In this document: positions 7,846-17,576 of the stretch, piece by piece
How the letters are laid out: each line of letters starts with the position of its first letter
How positions within the stretch are numbered: position 1 is the first letter of the stretch
NCBI GenBank assembly: GCA_014763715.1
Contig: JACXUV010000008.1
Coordinates: 1 to 64,000 of the forward strand
Direction: 5' to 3'
Origin: Rhodobacterales bacterium
GTDB taxonomy: Bacteria; Pseudomonadota; Alphaproteobacteria; Caulobacterales; Hyphomonadaceae
Length of the DNA: 64,000 nt
Notes under the pieces: model-generated
What the model was told of the DNA's origin: nothing
Seen by the model: only the letters and a program-made list of their open reading frames with translations
Database searches by the model: none
Translations under genes and position numbers: made by a program

Positions 7846-10635
7846 ATGACTTCCTCCCTCAAGGCCATTCTGGGCCCCACCAATACCGGCAAGACGCATT
7901 ATGCCATCGAGCGGATGACCGGCTTCGGCACGGGCATGATCGGCCTGCCGCTGCGTCTGTTGGCGCGGGAAGTGTATGACCGGGTGGTGGAGCGCAAGGG
8001 TGTTGCCGCGGCTGCGCTGATCACCGGGGAAGAGCGGATTGTTCCGCCTACGGCGCGATACTTCATCTGTACAGTCGAGGCGATGCCGGTGGAGCTGCGC
8101 ACCGATTTCGTCGCCATTGACGAGATCCAGCTCGCCCAGGACGAGGATCGCGGCCACATCTTCACCGACCGCATCCTGAACCTGCGCGGTAATCACGAGA
8201 CGCTGCTGCTCGGCTCTGACACGATGCGCGGCATCCTTGGGGAGCTGAAACTGGGCGCGGGAACCGAACCGCGCGAGCGCTTTTCCGAACTGCGCTATAT
8301 CGGCCATACCAAGATCACCAAGCTGCCGAAGCGTACGGCCATTGTCGGCTTCAGTGCCGAGGAGGTCTACGCCATTGCGGAACTGCTGCGCCGCCAGAAG
8401 GGCGGGGCGGCGGTCGTGATGGGCGCACTCAGCCCCCGCACACGCAATGCACAGGTGGAGATGTTCCAGTCGGGCGAGGTGGACTACATCGTCGCCACGG
8501 ACGCGATCGGCATGGGCCTGAACCTCGATGTCGACCGGGTTGTCTTTGCCTCGCGCTCGAAATTCGATGGCCGCCGTCACCGCCCGCTCACCCTTGCCGA
8601 GTGCGGACAGATCGCCGGGCGGGCCGGGCGCTTCCGTCAGGATGGCGAATTCGGTGAAACGGCAGACTGTCCGCCTTTCGAGGAAGACCAATGGCGCGCC
8701 ATCGAGGCGCACCGTTTCGATCCGGTGGATGCGATCCAGTGGCGCAATTCCGATCTCGACTTCTCGTCTCTGAAAACGCTGATCCGCAGCCTGGAAAAGC
8801 CGTCCGGCAATCCGGTTCTGATCCATACGCCGCATGCGCTGGACGAATGGGTGCTGCGCCGGATGAGCGAGGATGGGCATATCGGGCCGGATGTGTCCGG
8901 CGCGAGGAAAGTCCGCCGCCTGTGGGATCTTGCCCGCCTGCCGGACTTCCGGAAGCTTGGCCCGGAAGGCCATGGCCGCCTCGTTCTGGGCATGGCCGAA
9001 ACGCTGATGGACCCGGATGCGCGTCTTTCCAATGCCGGGATGGAGCGCCGCATGGCGGACCTCTCCTCCACCGAGGGCGACATTTCAAAGCTGCAGCAGC
9101 GTCTTGCCAGTATCCGCACATGGACCTATGCGGCCAACCGCCCTGACTGGCTGGAAGATCCCGCTTATTGGCAGGAAAAGACCCGCGCGATAGAAGATGC
9201 CTTGTCGGATGCGCTGCACGCGGCGTTGACAGCCAGATTTGTGGACCGAAGAACAACAGCGCTGCTTGCCAGCCTGAAAAAGGAAGATGCTCTCGTGACT
9301 GACCTGACGCCGGAAGGCGACGTGACCGTGGAAGGCCACATCGTCGGACGCCTGAAAGGCCTGACCTTTGAACCGGTCCTGGATGCCCGTACACTGGAAG
9401 GCAAGGCCGTGCGGGGCGCTGCCGCCGCCGCCATTCGCCCGATGCTGCTGCAACGCCTCTCGCAGATCGCAGGGGCGGCCTCAGATGCTTTCACGCTGGC
9501 AGACGATGGCTCCATCGAACATGGCGGCGCTGCCGTAGCGCGCCTCGCCAAGGGTGCCAGCTGGATGGCGCCGCGTGTCGAACTGGTCGGCGCGACAGAG
9601 ACCGAGCCGCATGACCGGGAACCGGCCCGTGCCCGTATCGAGGAATGGCTGCGCGGCGAGATCGCACGTGTCCTGCCGGTACACTGGAAACTGTCGGCAG
9701 AAAAATCCGGCGAGACGCTGGAAGGCCTGCCACGCGGGCTGGCTTTCCGTGTGCTGGAAAGTGGCGCAGCGGTGGATTTGCGCGATGACGACCAGTCTGC
9801 GCGCCTGACCCCGGAACAGCGTGAAGCGCTGAAAGGCATCGGCATTCGCGCAGGCCGCGTGGCGGCCCATGTGCCGGATGCGCAGAAACCTGCGGCCCAG
9901 CGCATGATTGCCATCCTGCGGGCCGTATTTGCAGGCGAAGGATTCCCGCTGGCGCCGGAAGGCGCGGGCTCTTTCCCGCTGGACGGCACATGGCCGGAAG
10001 AGGCGCTGGCGGCAAACGGTTATCTCCGCTTCGGCAAGCGTGCCGTGCGGGCGGACCTCGCCGAGCGGCTGGGCTGGGAACTTTCCAAGCGCCGCCGCGA
10101 AGCCGGCAAGAACGCCTTTGCCATCCCGATTGATCTGGCCTCCGTCGTGTCCTGCCCGGCAGACGACTGGCCGGCTGTGCTGAAAGGCTTCGGCCTCGCC
10201 CCGGCGGAAAAGGACAAGGACAGCGGCGCTGTCACGCTGTGGCGTTATGGTGCCCGCTCGCGCCCGGAAGAGGGGGGCGCCAGCCGCCCGCCGCGCCGGG
10301 ATGGCGGGCAAGGACAAGGTAAACGCCCTGAGGGGCGCCATGGCGGCAAGGGCGGGCCGCGCCCAGACGGGAACAGGGGTGGCGGGAACAAAGGCGGCAG
10401 AGGCGGCCAGTCGCAGCGCGGGCCATCACAGCATGGTTCGGCTCCTCGCAGCCGGCAGCCGGACCCGAACAGCCCCTTCGCGGCGCTCGCAGCCCTGCTG
10501 CCACCGGAACCTCCCCCGAAAAAGAAGCGCAAGCCGAAGAAAAAAGGCGGGCCAAAGCCGGAGGCGGGCGCCCAATCCACCGGACCTGAGGCGACCGGGA
10601 ATGAGGGCGGCTTCACCTATACCCCGTTCAGCTGA
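7846..10635 (+). CDS. Suv3-like DEAD/H-box helicase
   Basis: A 929-residue superfamily 2 helicase of the type related to mitochondrial RNA helicase SUV3, frequent in alphaproteobacteria. Walker A is GPTNTGKT at residues 10-17, the DEAD-box equivalent is DEIQ near residue 92, and the motif VI region is QIAGRAGRFRQDGEFGET near 250. The C-terminal 130 residues are very rich in Gly, Arg, Lys and Pro, with RG-type runs and a KKKRKPKKK stretch, and are probably a disordered RNA-binding tail. SUV3 works with exoribonuclease in RNA decay. The next gene encodes an S4 RNA-binding protein, which fits an RNA role. The ATG at 7846 begins directly before the ATPase core. Confidence 0.88.
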   Translation: MTSSLKAILGPTNTGKTHYAIERMTGFGTGMIGLPLRLLAREVYDRVVERKGVAAAALITGEERIVPPTARYFICTVEAMPVELRTDFVAIDEIQLAQDEDRGHIFTDRILNLRGNHETLLLGSDTMRGILGELKLGAGTEPRERFSELRYIGHTKITKLPKRTAIVGFSAEEVYAIAELLRRQKGGAAVVMGALSPRTRNAQVEMFQSGEVDYIVATDAIGMGLNLDVDRVVFASRSKFDGRRHRPLTLAECGQIAGRAGRFRQDGEFGETADCPPFEEDQWRAIEAHRFDPVDAIQWRNSDLDFSSLKTLIRSLEKPSGNPVLIHTPHALDEWVLRRMSEDGHIGPDVSGARKVRRLWDLARLPDFRKLGPEGHGRLVLGMAETLMDPDARLSNAGMERRMADLSSTEGDISKLQQRLASIRTWTYAANRPDWLEDPAYWQEKTRAIEDALSDALHAALTARFVDRRTTALLASLKKEDALVTDLTPEGDVTVEGHIVGRLKGLTFEPVLDARTLEGKAVRGAAAAAIRPMLLQRLSQIAGAASDAFTLADDGSIEHGGAAVARLAKGASWMAPRVELVGATETEPHDREPARARIEEWLRGEIARVLPVHWKLSAEKSGETLEGLPRGLAFRVLESGAAVDLRDDDQSARLTPEQREALKGIGIRAGRVAAHVPDAQKPAAQRMIAILRAVFAGEGFPLAPEGAGSFPLDGTWPEEALAANGYLRFGKRAVRADLAERLGWELSKRRREAGKNAFAIPIDLASVVSCPADDWPAVLKGFGLAPAEKDKDSGAVTLWRYGARSRPEEGGASRPPRRDGGQGQGKRPEGRHGGKGGPRPDGNRGGGNKGGRGGQSQRGPSQHGSAPRSRQPDPNSPFAALAALLPPEPPPKKKRKPKKKGGPKPEAGAQSTGPEATGNEGGFTYTPFS

Positions 10636-10644
10636 GCCAACTGA

Positions 10645-10929
10645 ATGGCCGACACGCTGCGCCTTGATGTCTGGCTCTGGCGGGCGCGTTTTTTCAAGAC
10701 ACGGTCTCTGGCGGCAGACCATGTGCGCGGGCGTGGTGTACGCCTGTCGCACAATGGACAGACAAGGCGGGTCGACAAGCCGGGGCAGGGGATCGCACCG
10801 GGTGATGTTGTAACCCTTGCGCGTGGGGCGCATATAACGAGCTTCGAAATACTGGACCTTGGTGTGCGGCGCGGTCCGCCGGCCGAAGCCCAGGCGCTTT
10901 ACAGGCTGTTGGAAGGCGGATCCGAATGA
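10645..10929 (+). CDS. S4 domain RNA-binding protein (Hsp15-like)
   Basis: A 94-residue protein that is almost entirely one S4 RNA-binding domain: LRLDVWLWRARFFKTRSLA followed by VRLSHNGQTRRVDKPGQGI. This is the arrangement of heat-shock protein Hsp15 (HslR), which binds stalled 50S subunits carrying peptidyl-tRNA. It starts nine bases after the helicase stop and overlaps the following gene by four bases (ATGA), so it is probably cotranscribed with the helicase. The conserved WLWRARFFK stretch makes the domain call firm. The specific Hsp15 function is inferred. Confidence 0.87.
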   Translation: MADTLRLDVWLWRARFFKTRSLAADHVRGRGVRLSHNGQTRRVDKPGQGIAPGDVVTLARGAHITSFEILDLGVRRGPPAEAQALYRLLEGGSE

Positions 10930-11363
10930 ACATTCTCAGAAACCTCTTCCGGCCCCGGACCCCGGCCGAGCGGGACATGGACCCGAAACTCGCCGCGGCG
11001 GCGCTTCTGGTCGAAGCGGCGCTGGTCGATGGCGTCTATGTGAACATCGAAAGCGACATGATCGCCGAAATCCTGCTGGAGGCGTTCGATCTGGAAGCGG
11101 ACAAGGTGGATGCGCTGATCGCCGAGGGCGAGACGCTGGCCGAGGAAGCCGTGGACAGCTTCAATTTCACCCGGCATGTCAAGAAACTTTCCATGGAAAC
11201 AAGGGTTTCCGTGATCGAGGGGCTCTACCGCGTGGCCCTGTCCGATGGTGAACGCAGCGATGAGGAAGATGCCTTCATCCGCCATGTCGCCTCGCTGCTC
11301 TATGTCGACGATGTGGCCCGCGCCGGGGCCCGCCAGCGGGCGGAAGCGCGCCGTACTGCATAA
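10926..11363 (+). CDS. TerB-family tellurite resistance-like protein
   Basis: A 145-residue, helical, acidic protein resembling the TerB/DjlA N-terminal fold. Recognisable parts are AAAALLVEAALVDGVYVNIES near residues 21-40 and LYRVALSDGERSDEEDAFIRHVASLL near 98-123, two matching halves each with acidic residues that in TerB bind metal. The function of these stand-alone proteins in alphaproteobacteria is not known, and the tellurite name is historical. Translationally coupled to the S4 protein gene (ATGA overlap). No tellurite resistance genes are nearby. Confidence 0.78.
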   Translation: MNILRNLFRPRTPAERDMDPKLAAAALLVEAALVDGVYVNIESDMIAEILLEAFDLEADKVDALIAEGETLAEEAVDSFNFTRHVKKLSMETRVSVIEGLYRVALSDGERSDEEDAFIRHVASLLYVDDVARAGARQRAEARRTA

Positions 11364-11456
11364 AGCTAAACACACCGTGCAGGACGCCGCATTGACAGCG
11401 CCGTTCCCTCGCGCCATTTCGCCGATGCACAAATCCTCCGAAGAGGCCTTCCGCCC

Positions 11457-11798
11457 ATGACTTACATCGTTGTCGACGCCTGTATCCGCTGCAAATATAT
11501 GGATTGCGTCGAGGTTTGCCCGGTCGACTGTTTCTATGAGGGCGAGAACATGCTCGTCATCCATCCGGAAGAGTGCATCGACTGCGGTGTGTGCGAGCCG
11601 GAATGCCCGGTCGAGGCGATCAAGCCCGATACGGAGGACGATCCGGACGGCAAGTGGCTGAAGCTGAATTCCGAGTATTCGAAGACCTGGCCAAACATCA
11701 CGCGAATGAAAGAGCCGCCGGCCGATCGTGAGGAGTTTGCGCAGGAAACTGGTAAACTTGAGAAATACTTCAGTGCCAATCCGGGCACCGGAGACTGA
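11457..11798 (+). CDS. fdxA: Seven-iron ferredoxin FdxA
   Basis: A 113-residue electron carrier with one [3Fe-4S] and one [4Fe-4S] cluster. The cysteine sets are [18 protein letters not shown] near the N-terminus and [16 protein letters not shown] from about residue 40. The region after the clusters ([19 protein letters not shown]) is typical of the alphaproteobacterial FdxA family. The ATG at 11457 is preceded by AAGAGG with good spacing. The gene sits between the helicase/S4/TerB run and carD, a neighbourhood that I recall as conserved in this bacterial group. The electron partner is not indicated. Confidence 0.93.
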   Translation: MTYIVVDACIRCKYMDCVEVCPVDCFYEGENMLVIHPEECIDCGVCEPECPVEAIKPDTEDDPDGKWLKLNSEYSKTWPNITRMKEPPADREEFAQETGKLEKYFSANPGTGD

Positions 11799-11847
11799 CA
11801 TTCCGCATTGCCCGGTTCCGCTGCAAATGCTGCAGGACTGAGGAAAA

Positions 11848-11932
11848 GTTAACGATTTCCGGCCCTTCGTTAACTTCACACATAGTTAACGCTTGCGCAG
11901 ACCTGTTGAAAATCCTGCAGATTTGTGATACT
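11848..11932 (+). promoter_or_regulatory. Possible regulatory region upstream of carD: three GTTAAC sites and a promoter-like element
   Basis: Three GTTAAC palindromes occur at 11848-11853, 11869-11874 and 11885-11890, within a 251-base gap that is less GC-rich than the genes. A promoter-like pair follows: TTGAAA at 11906-11911 and an extended minus-10 element TGTGATACT ending at 11932, with a short spacer of 15. The GTTAAC spacing (21 and 16 bases) does not match the TTAA-N7-TTAA box of the cell-cycle regulator CtrA, so I do not name a regulator. Confidence 0.35.
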
Positions 11933-12049
11933 GTTCAAACTTGAGCAATAAATGAAAAGAGCTGCATTTCCCTAACTCAGACCGTAAACACAGCGGACTG
12001 GGGTGGGTTTCGTCGGCTCTTATGTGCGTAGAAAAGGGCGATATCCGAC

Positions 12050-12571
12050 ATGGCGAAAAAAGCAGATGCGTCACTGACGTTCGGGGTGGGTCAAAGCGTT
12101 GTTTACCCGGCACACGGGGTAGGCAAGATCACCGGGGTCGAGAAGCAGACTGTCGCCGGGATGGAACTTGAAGTTTACGTGGTCGCCTTCGACCAGGACA
12201 AGATGATCCTGCGCGTGCCGACCAATCGTGCCGAAGCTTCCGGCATGCGCGCGCTGGCCGGCTCCAAGCTGGTGGACGATGCGCTGAAGACGCTGGGCGG
12301 CAAGGCCCGCATCAAGCGCACCATGTGGTCGCGCCGTGCACAGGAATACGAAGCCAAGATCAATTCCGGTGACCTGATCTCCATCGCCGAAGTCGTGCGC
12401 GATCTGCACCGCGGCGATGACCAGCCGGAACAATCCTATTCCGAGCGCCAGCTCTATGAGAGCGCCCTCGACCGTATGGCCCGCGAACTTGCCGCTGTCG
12501 AAAACATCGACAAGGGCACGGCGATGGAAAAACTCGCCAAGTCTCTGGCCAAGAAAAAAGTTGCGGCGTAA
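12050..12571 (+). CDS. carD: CarD family transcriptional regulator (CdnL type)
   Basis: A 173-residue RNA polymerase-binding regulator. The N-terminal Tudor-like RID domain is plain: FGVGQSVVYPAHGVGKITGVE at about residues 9-30, continuing to KMILRVPTNRAEASGMR. The helical DNA-binding half follows (WSRRAQEYEAKINSGDLISIAEVVRDL). CdnL/CarD proteins stabilise the open complex at rRNA and housekeeping promoters, and in Caulobacter support growth and ribosome synthesis. It is monocistronic, with a 251-base upstream gap and a good terminator downstream. The start ATG at 12050 has only a weak ribosome site. Confidence 0.93.
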   Translation: MAKKADASLTFGVGQSVVYPAHGVGKITGVEKQTVAGMELEVYVVAFDQDKMILRVPTNRAEASGMRALAGSKLVDDALKTLGGKARIKRTMWSRRAQEYEAKINSGDLISIAEVVRDLHRGDDQPEQSYSERQLYESALDRMARELAAVENIDKGTAMEKLAKSLAKKKVAA

Positions 12572-12603
12572 CGGCGAAAGCCTGACCGTCTCATCATGCG
12601 AGA

Positions 12604-12634
12604 ACGCCCTGCAGCCTGGCTGCGGGGCGTTTTT
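12604..12634 (+). terminator. Rho-independent terminator after carD
   Basis: A GC-rich stem pairs ACGCCC...GCAG with CTGC...GGGCGT around a small loop, followed by TTTTT. It lies 32 bases after the carD stop. Confidence 0.8.
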
Positions 12635-12826
12635 GCGTTCTGGTCCTAACAAAACAGGCCCATCCGTTTACGAAGTGATTCGCTGGGCCATCTCCTGTTA
12701 ACCTTACTGAAAACCTGTGAGCGCACCCTTTTCTCCGTTACCGGAAATTCCGGTGACCCTTGGGATGATCCCCGACGGTACGGAGAAAACTCCGGCTGAA
12801 AGGGAAGTGGGTGACAGGAGAAAGAG

Positions 12827-13096
12827 ATGCCCTATTCAGATATGCCGCTGCCGCCAGGTGCCTTGCTGGGCGCGGATGCGTGTGCAGAAGAACTTTACCA
12901 GGCTGGCCTTGTCTGCGCCGCCGGGATTGATGCCGATATCGATCTTGTGGCCGCGCACAAATGGTTCAACCTTGCTGCCTCCCGTGGGCATGAGGATGCG
13001 AAGGTGCAGCGTCAGGAAATGGCCGATCTTCTGACTTCGGATGAAGTGAAGATGGCGCTCTCCGCCGCCCGCGACTGGCTGCGTCTCGCACACTAG
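12827..13096 (+). CDS. Small Sel1-repeat-like protein
   Basis: An 89-residue protein with one Sel1/TPR-like repeat: residues 19-50 read as AEELYQAGLVCAAG followed by DLVAAHKWFNLAASRGHEDAKVQR, the classic Sel1 spacing. The final part (ALSAARDWLRLAH) is a short helix. A good ribosome site, AGGAG, ends seven bases before the ATG. Function is unknown; one repeat is too few for the usual solenoid, so it may bind a partner as a small helical pair. It stands alone after the carD terminator. Confidence 0.75.
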   Translation: MPYSDMPLPPGALLGADACAEELYQAGLVCAAGIDADIDLVAAHKWFNLAASRGHEDAKVQRQEMADLLTSDEVKMALSAARDWLRLAH

Positions 13097-13137
13097 GCGC
13101 CGTTATCGGGGCGGGACGGCCCTGAACTGGCAGGACA

Positions 13138-13184
13138 AGAAAAAGCCCCCGGTGTGTCTGTCAAAGCAGGTGCACGCCGGAGGC
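13138..13184 (-). terminator. Rho-independent terminator for the minus-strand membrane protein gene
   Basis: On the minus strand GCCTCCGGCGTG pairs with CACACCGGGGGC (two G-U pairs) and is followed by a run of T. It lies about 70 bases after the stop of the gene ending at 13253. Confidence 0.7.
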
Positions 13185-13252
13185 AGTCTGAAATGCAGCA
13201 TGCTGCAGAAGTGGCCGGCGCTGTGGGGATGACGCCGGCAGGGGAGATGGGG

Positions 13253-13660
13253 TTAAGAGCTGACGGCCCGGTCTGCCCGGAAGCCAGTCACTTTCCGGGT
13301 CGGCCGCAGCAGGAAGTAGAGGAAGGCCGCGATAAAGCCCATGTCCATCAGGACGATCAGCGTGGTGCTGAACGGGATCGTGCCCTGGTACCAGTCCGGC
13401 AGGTAGACATAGGCAACACCCAGCTTGCCGACGAGCCCAGCCCAGACGACCGGGCGGTAACGGGCGGGGTCGCCCCCGACAATCGCGTAGACGATGCCGA
13501 AACAGATGACGAGCGCGCCGGTGACTTTCATCAGCGCCGGATCGACGGATTCCACCGTCCCGGTGAGGCCGACCATCATCTCAGGTGACATGAAAAGTGG
13601 CGCGCCGATTGCAAAGTTGAAGAAGGCGGCGGCCCAGAAAAAGATCTGCCAGTCTTTCAT
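13253..13660 (-). CDS. Hypothetical four-helix membrane protein
   Basis: A 135-residue protein with four hydrophobic segments, about residues 5-22, 42-62, 68-84 and 98-118, ending in a short basic tail. I do not recognise the family with certainty; small four-helix proteins of this kind are common and usually of unknown function. The ATG at 13660 is preceded by AAGGAG at ideal spacing on the minus strand. It is transcribed alone, with a terminator downstream. Nothing in the neighbourhood hints at a role. Confidence 0.7.
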   Translation of the reverse strand: MKDWQIFFWAAAFFNFAIGAPLFMSPEMMVGLTGTVESVDPALMKVTGALVICFGIVYAIVGGDPARYRPVVWAGLVGKLGVAYVYLPDWYQGTIPFSTTLIVLMDMGFIAAFLYFLLRPTRKVTGFRADRAVSS

Positions 13661-13998
13661 GTTCGTCTCCTTCTGAGGCGTTCCGGGAAAGGCTTCTGCC
13701 TGCCGGTCCTATGAACATTGCCCCCCAGAATCACGCGGAAACCTTTATGCCTGTTTTCGGCAATCGATCGAATTGAACCGAACATGGCCTGTGCGGCATG
13801 TTTTTGTTTGAAATTCGTATGCGGAGGGCTGGCGAGGGACTTCCACGCCGCGATCGCGCCAGGGTGACGAGCTTGCGGCCACGCTAACCAAAGACGCGGA
13901 ATTCGCCCCTCGGGCCAGCCTGGCGGCCGTGGCTGTGTCTCATATTGATGCACCCACGCCGGGAAAGGGTGTGTCCCCAGCCAGGACAGGGGCGCGCG
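13661..13998. other. 338-base stretch without a gene
   Basis: It lies between two minus-strand genes. Its first part is the leader of the membrane protein gene (ribosome site AAGGAG just before 13660). I see no RNA gene, clear promoter pair or strong hairpin in the rest. The plus-strand frame that runs through it is open by chance and has no codon pattern or family match. Confidence 0.5.
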
Positions 13999-15567
13999 TC
14001 AGCCGATGCGGCGGTCCATGTCCTTCCAGTATGGCTCACGCAGATCCTTGCGCAGGATCTTGCCGGAAGGGTTACGCGGCAGGGCTTCGGTGAAATCGAC
14101 CGACTTCGGACATTTGTACCCGGCGATTCGTTCCTTCGCCCAGGCGATCACGCTTTCCGGTGTCGGCGTTTCGCCCGGCTTGGCCACGACAATGGCCTTC
14201 ACCGCCTCGCCCCATTTCTCGTCCGGCACGCCGATCACGGCGACATCGGCAATCGCCGGATGCCCGAAGATCGCATTCTCGACTTCCGCCGGATAGACGT
14301 TCTCGCCGCCGGAGACGATCATGTCCTTCACCCGGTCGTGGATGTAGAGGAATCCGTCCTCGTCGAAATAGCCTGCATCGCCGGTATAGAAGAAACCGTC
14401 CCGGATCGAGTCGGCGGTCGCGTCGGGCCGGTTCCAGTAGCCCTTCATGACAAAGCCCGCCTTGATGACGATCTCGCCCACGTCGCCGGCCGGCACGGGT
14501 TCGCCGGTCTCATCCACACAGCGGATCACGGCGCCCGGATAGGGCACGCCGCAGGAGCGCAGCTTGCCCCAGCTGGGGTTGTGCGCTTCCGGCGGCAGGA
14601 AGGTTGCCGCGCCGACCGTTTCGGTCAGGCCGTAAAGCTGGGTGAAGCGCGCGCCCATCAGTTCGGTCGCTTCCAGCAGCAGGCTCTCGGCGATGGGGGA
14701 GGCGCCATAGAACACCTGCTTGAGGTTGCTCCAGTCTATGTCGCGCGCATTTGGCTGCTGGGTCAGCATCAGGATCACGGCAGGCACCCAGAAGGCATGG
14801 GCGATATTCTGTTCCTCGATCAGACGCAGGATGAGTTGCGGGTCGATCTCGCGCAGCACCACGGTGCGGGCGCCCTGGATCGTGCCCAGCAGGCCGAGAT
14901 TGACCCCGGCCACATGGAACAGGGGCATGGCGTTCATCACGCCTTCGCCGACGCCATAGCTGGACCATTCCAGCAGGTTCGCCTGTTCGAACAGGGCCCG
15001 GTAATTGGCATTGGTCAGCTGCACGCCCTTTGGCAGGCCGGTCGTGCCGGAGGTATAAAGCTGGATGACATCGTCGCCCGGCTTGGGCGTCAGGCCCGGC
15101 AGGGCGGCGCTCTGACTGTCGCGCCATTCGCGATAGTCCGGCCATTCCGGGTGGCCGCCATCGACGGCGACAATCTGGACAAGCGCAGGCAGTTCGGCGC
15201 GTATCTCTTCCACCAGGGCGTAGAAGTCGCGGCCGACGAACAGGACTTTCGCCCCGGCATCCGAGAGGATGAACTTCACTTCTGGCGCCGCGAGGCGCGT
15301 ATTCACGGCGGTCATCACGGCGCGGGCCTTGGCGGCGCCGAACAGCATTTCGTAATACTGGGATGTGTTCTTCGCCAGATAACCGACCCGGTCGTCCGGC
15401 TCGACGCCCAGGCGGATCAGGCCATTGGCCACCTGATTGGAATAGGTTTCCAGCTCCCGGAACGTGGTCGTCTCGTCTTCGAACCAGAAGGCAGTATCCT
15501 CCGGCCGCATCTGGGCCTGGACGCGCGGAATATCCGCCAGGAAAGGCATTGCCTCTGTGTCGATCAT
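13999..15567 (-). CDS. Acyl-CoA synthetase (AMP-forming, long-chain fatty acid type)
   Basis: A 522-residue member of the AMP-dependent synthetase and ligase family, which activates a carboxylic acid through an acyl-adenylate to a CoA thioester. In order: the phosphate-binding loop [11 protein letters not shown], the A5 motif YGLTETVG, the A7 motif [19 protein letters not shown], and GKILRKDLR with the catalytic Lys near the end. The best start is the ATG at 15567, which has GGAGG five bases before it; an ATG at 15582 is also in frame. It diverges from proA across 129 bases. The substrate is not determined; a medium or long fatty acid is the usual case. Confidence 0.88.
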   Translation of the reverse strand: MIDTEAMPFLADIPRVQAQMRPEDTAFWFEDETTTFRELETYSNQVANGLIRLGVEPDDRVGYLAKNTSQYYEMLFGAAKARAVMTAVNTRLAAPEVKFILSDAGAKVLFVGRDFYALVEEIRAELPALVQIVAVDGGHPEWPDYREWRDSQSAALPGLTPKPGDDVIQLYTSGTTGLPKGVQLTNANYRALFEQANLLEWSSYGVGEGVMNAMPLFHVAGVNLGLLGTIQGARTVVLREIDPQLILRLIEEQNIAHAFWVPAVILMLTQQPNARDIDWSNLKQVFYGASPIAESLLLEATELMGARFTQLYGLTETVGAATFLPPEAHNPSWGKLRSCGVPYPGAVIRCVDETGEPVPAGDVGEIVIKAGFVMKGYWNRPDATADSIRDGFFYTGDAGYFDEDGFLYIHDRVKDMIVSGGENVYPAEVENAIFGHPAIADVAVIGVPDEKWGEAVKAIVVAKPGETPTPESVIAWAKERIAGYKCPKSVDFTEALPRNPSGKILRKDLREPYWKDMDRRIG

Positions 15568-15696
15568 GGGTTCCTCCGGCATGTCTTTTTATCGGGCCTG
15601 ACTTTAGTCGCTTCCGGCCGCTTGTCAGCCCATGACAGCGCGAAGTCCGCAGGCGGAACCCTTGCGGCGTCCGGCCGTTTGCGGCACTTGAAGCCT

Positions 15697-16983
15697 ATGA
15701 CTGTACACACACCCGTTCCGAACGCCGATCTCGCCGAAACCATGCTGCAGCTGGGCCGCAATGCCCGGGCCGCCTCCCGCGCGCTGGGCAAGCTGTCCGC
15801 AGACGACCGGACCCGTGGCCTGAAGGCCATTGCTGCCGCCATCCGGGCCGCCGCGCCAGAGATCCTGGAAGCCAATGCAGCCGATATGGAAGCCGCCCGC
15901 GCCAAGGGGCTGGATGCGGCCATGCTGGACCGGCTGGCGCTGGATGAGGCGCGCGTCGAAGGTATCGCCAAAGGCGTCGAGGCTGTTTCTGACCTGCCGG
16001 ATCCGATTGGCCGCGAACTCGCGCGCTGGACCGTGCCGTCGGGCCTCGACATTGCGCGTGTCGCCGTGCCGCTCGGCGTCATCGGCATCATCTATGAAAG
16101 CCGCCCGAACGTGACCGCGGATGCGGGCGCGCTCTGCCTGCGTTCCGGCAATGCCGCGATCCTGCGGTGCGGCTCGGAAAGCGCCCGGTCTTCCCGCGCG
16201 CTCGTTTCCGCCATGCGGGGTGCGCTTCAGGCCGAAGGGCTGCCGCAGGATGCGATCCAGCTGGTGCCGACGCAGGACCGCGAAGCCGTTGGTCACCTTC
16301 TGGCCGGTCTCGATGGCGCAGTGGACGTGATCGTGCCCCGGGGCGGGCGCGGCCTTGTCGAGCGCGTGCAGATGGACGCCCGCGTGCCGGTCATCGGCCA
16401 CCTTGAAGGCCTCTGCCATGTCTATGTCGATGGCGCCGCCGATCCGGAAAAGGCCATCGCGATTGCTGTGAACGCCAAGATGCGCCGCACCGGCATTTGC
16501 GGCTCTGCCGAGACGTTGCTGGTGGATTCGGCGATTGCCGGCACTTTGCTGCCCAAACTGGCCGATGCGCTGAAGGCGGCAGGCTGTGAACTGCGCGGCG
16601 ACGCGCGGTCCCGCGCCCTCGTGCCGGACATGAAGGCAGCCACAGAGGAAGATTGGGCCACGGAATACCTCGCCCCCATCCTCGCTGTGGCCGTGGTGGA
16701 CGGGATTGACGGCGCGCTGGCGCATATCGCGCGCTGGTCCTCCGGCCATACCGAAGCCGTCATCACCGAAGACCAGGCCGTGGCCGACAAGTTCTTCGCC
16801 GATGTCGACAGCGCGATCCTGCTGCACAATGCCTCCACCCAGTTTGCCGATGGCGGCGAGTTCGGCATGGGGGCTGAGATCGGCATCGCCACGGGCCGCA
16901 TCCATGCGCGCGGGCCGGTCGGGGCGGAACAGCTGACAACCTACAAATATCTCGTGCGTGGCAAGGGGCAGGTCCGTCCTTGA
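15697..16983 (+). CDS. proA: Glutamate-5-semialdehyde dehydrogenase (gamma-glutamyl phosphate reductase)
   Basis: ProA reduces gamma-glutamyl phosphate with NADPH in the second step of proline synthesis. The 428-residue product matches the usual length. The catalytic cysteine (about residue 268) lies in [13 protein letters not shown], and the C-terminal [20 protein letters not shown] stretch is characteristic. The reading frame is open for another 584 codons upstream, antisense to the acyl-CoA synthetase; family length and the conserved start place the real beginning at the ATG at 15697. The stop overlaps the nadD start (TTGA), so proA and nadD are coupled. proB is not in the window. Confidence 0.95.
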   Translation: MTVHTPVPNADLAETMLQLGRNARAASRALGKLSADDRTRGLKAIAAAIRAAAPEILEANAADMEAARAKGLDAAMLDRLALDEARVEGIAKGVEAVSDLPDPIGRELARWTVPSGLDIARVAVPLGVIGIIYESRPNVTADAGALCLRSGNAAILRCGSESARSSRALVSAMRGALQAEGLPQDAIQLVPTQDREAVGHLLAGLDGAVDVIVPRGGRGLVERVQMDARVPVIGHLEGLCHVYVDGAADPEKAIAIAVNAKMRRTGICGSAETLLVDSAIAGTLLPKLADALKAAGCELRGDARSRALVPDMKAATEEDWATEYLAPILAVAVVDGIDGALAHIARWSSGHTEAVITEDQAVADKFFADVDSAILLHNASTQFADGGEFGMGAEIGIATGRIHARGPVGAEQLTTYKYLVRGKGQVRP

Positions 16984-17576
16984 GCCCAGTCAAGCTACCG
17001 GGCCCCGCAAGGGGGCTGCGCATCGGCCTGTTCGGCGGCAGCTTCAACCCGGCCCATACCGGCCATCTCCATGTGGCCGAAACCGCGATGAAACGGCTGC
17101 AGCTCGACTGGGTCTGGTGGATCGTAGCACGCGGTAATCCGCTGAAGACCGAGCATGGTGACTTCGATGCACGCTTTGCGTCGGCTGAGGCCGTGGCCGG
17201 GCATCACCCGCGCATGATTGTCACCGATATCGAGAAGCAGCTTGGCTACAATTATTCCTGGCAGACGCTGCTGACGCTGGCCGTCCATGCGCCGCAGACG
17301 GATTTCGTCTGGCTGATGGGCGCGGACAATATGGCCGGTTTTCACCATTGGCAGCGCTGGCAGGAGATTGCCCGCCTGATGCCCATTGCGGTCATTGCCC
17401 GGCCCGGCGTTGGCCCCGGCGCGCGCAATTCGAAATTTGCGCGCACCTTTGCAAAGGCCCGTATCCCGGAAGCCTATGCGCCTCTTCTGGCGGACCTGGC
17501 TCCGCCGGCCTGGGTCTATCTGAAGGGACCGCTGGATCCGTCCTCCTCCACCGCCATCCGTGAGGGCAGGGGATGA
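16980..17576 (+). CDS. nadD: Nicotinate-nucleotide adenylyltransferase
   Basis: NadD adenylylates nicotinate mononucleotide to deamido-NAD. The 198-residue product has the nucleotidyltransferase signature [11 protein letters not shown] at residues 19-29 and the closing SSSTAIR motif near 189-195. It begins with a TTG that overlaps the proA stop, and its stop overlaps the next gene start (ATGA). In many alphaproteobacteria nadD is followed by the ribosome silencing factor gene rsfS and rlmH; here a ThiF/MoeB-like gene follows instead. Confidence 0.95.
   Translation: MSPVKLPGPARGLRIGLFGGSFNPAHTGHLHVAETAMKRLQLDWVWWIVARGNPLKTEHGDFDARFASAEAVAGHHPRMIVTDIEKQLGYNYSWQTLLTLAVHAPQTDFVWLMGADNMAGFHHWQRWQEIARLMPIAVIARPGVGPGARNSKFARTFAKARIPEAYAPLLADLAPPAWVYLKGPLDPSSSTAIREGRG

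Noticed and set aside
11848-11890. CtrA binding box before carD
   Set aside because: The spacing between TTAA half-sites is 12 and 17 bases rather than the consensus 7.
13945-15696. An open plus-strand frame of 584 codons that continues into proA
   Set aside because: It is antisense to a clear acyl-CoA synthetase and has no family match. The true proA start is at 15697 by length and conserved start.
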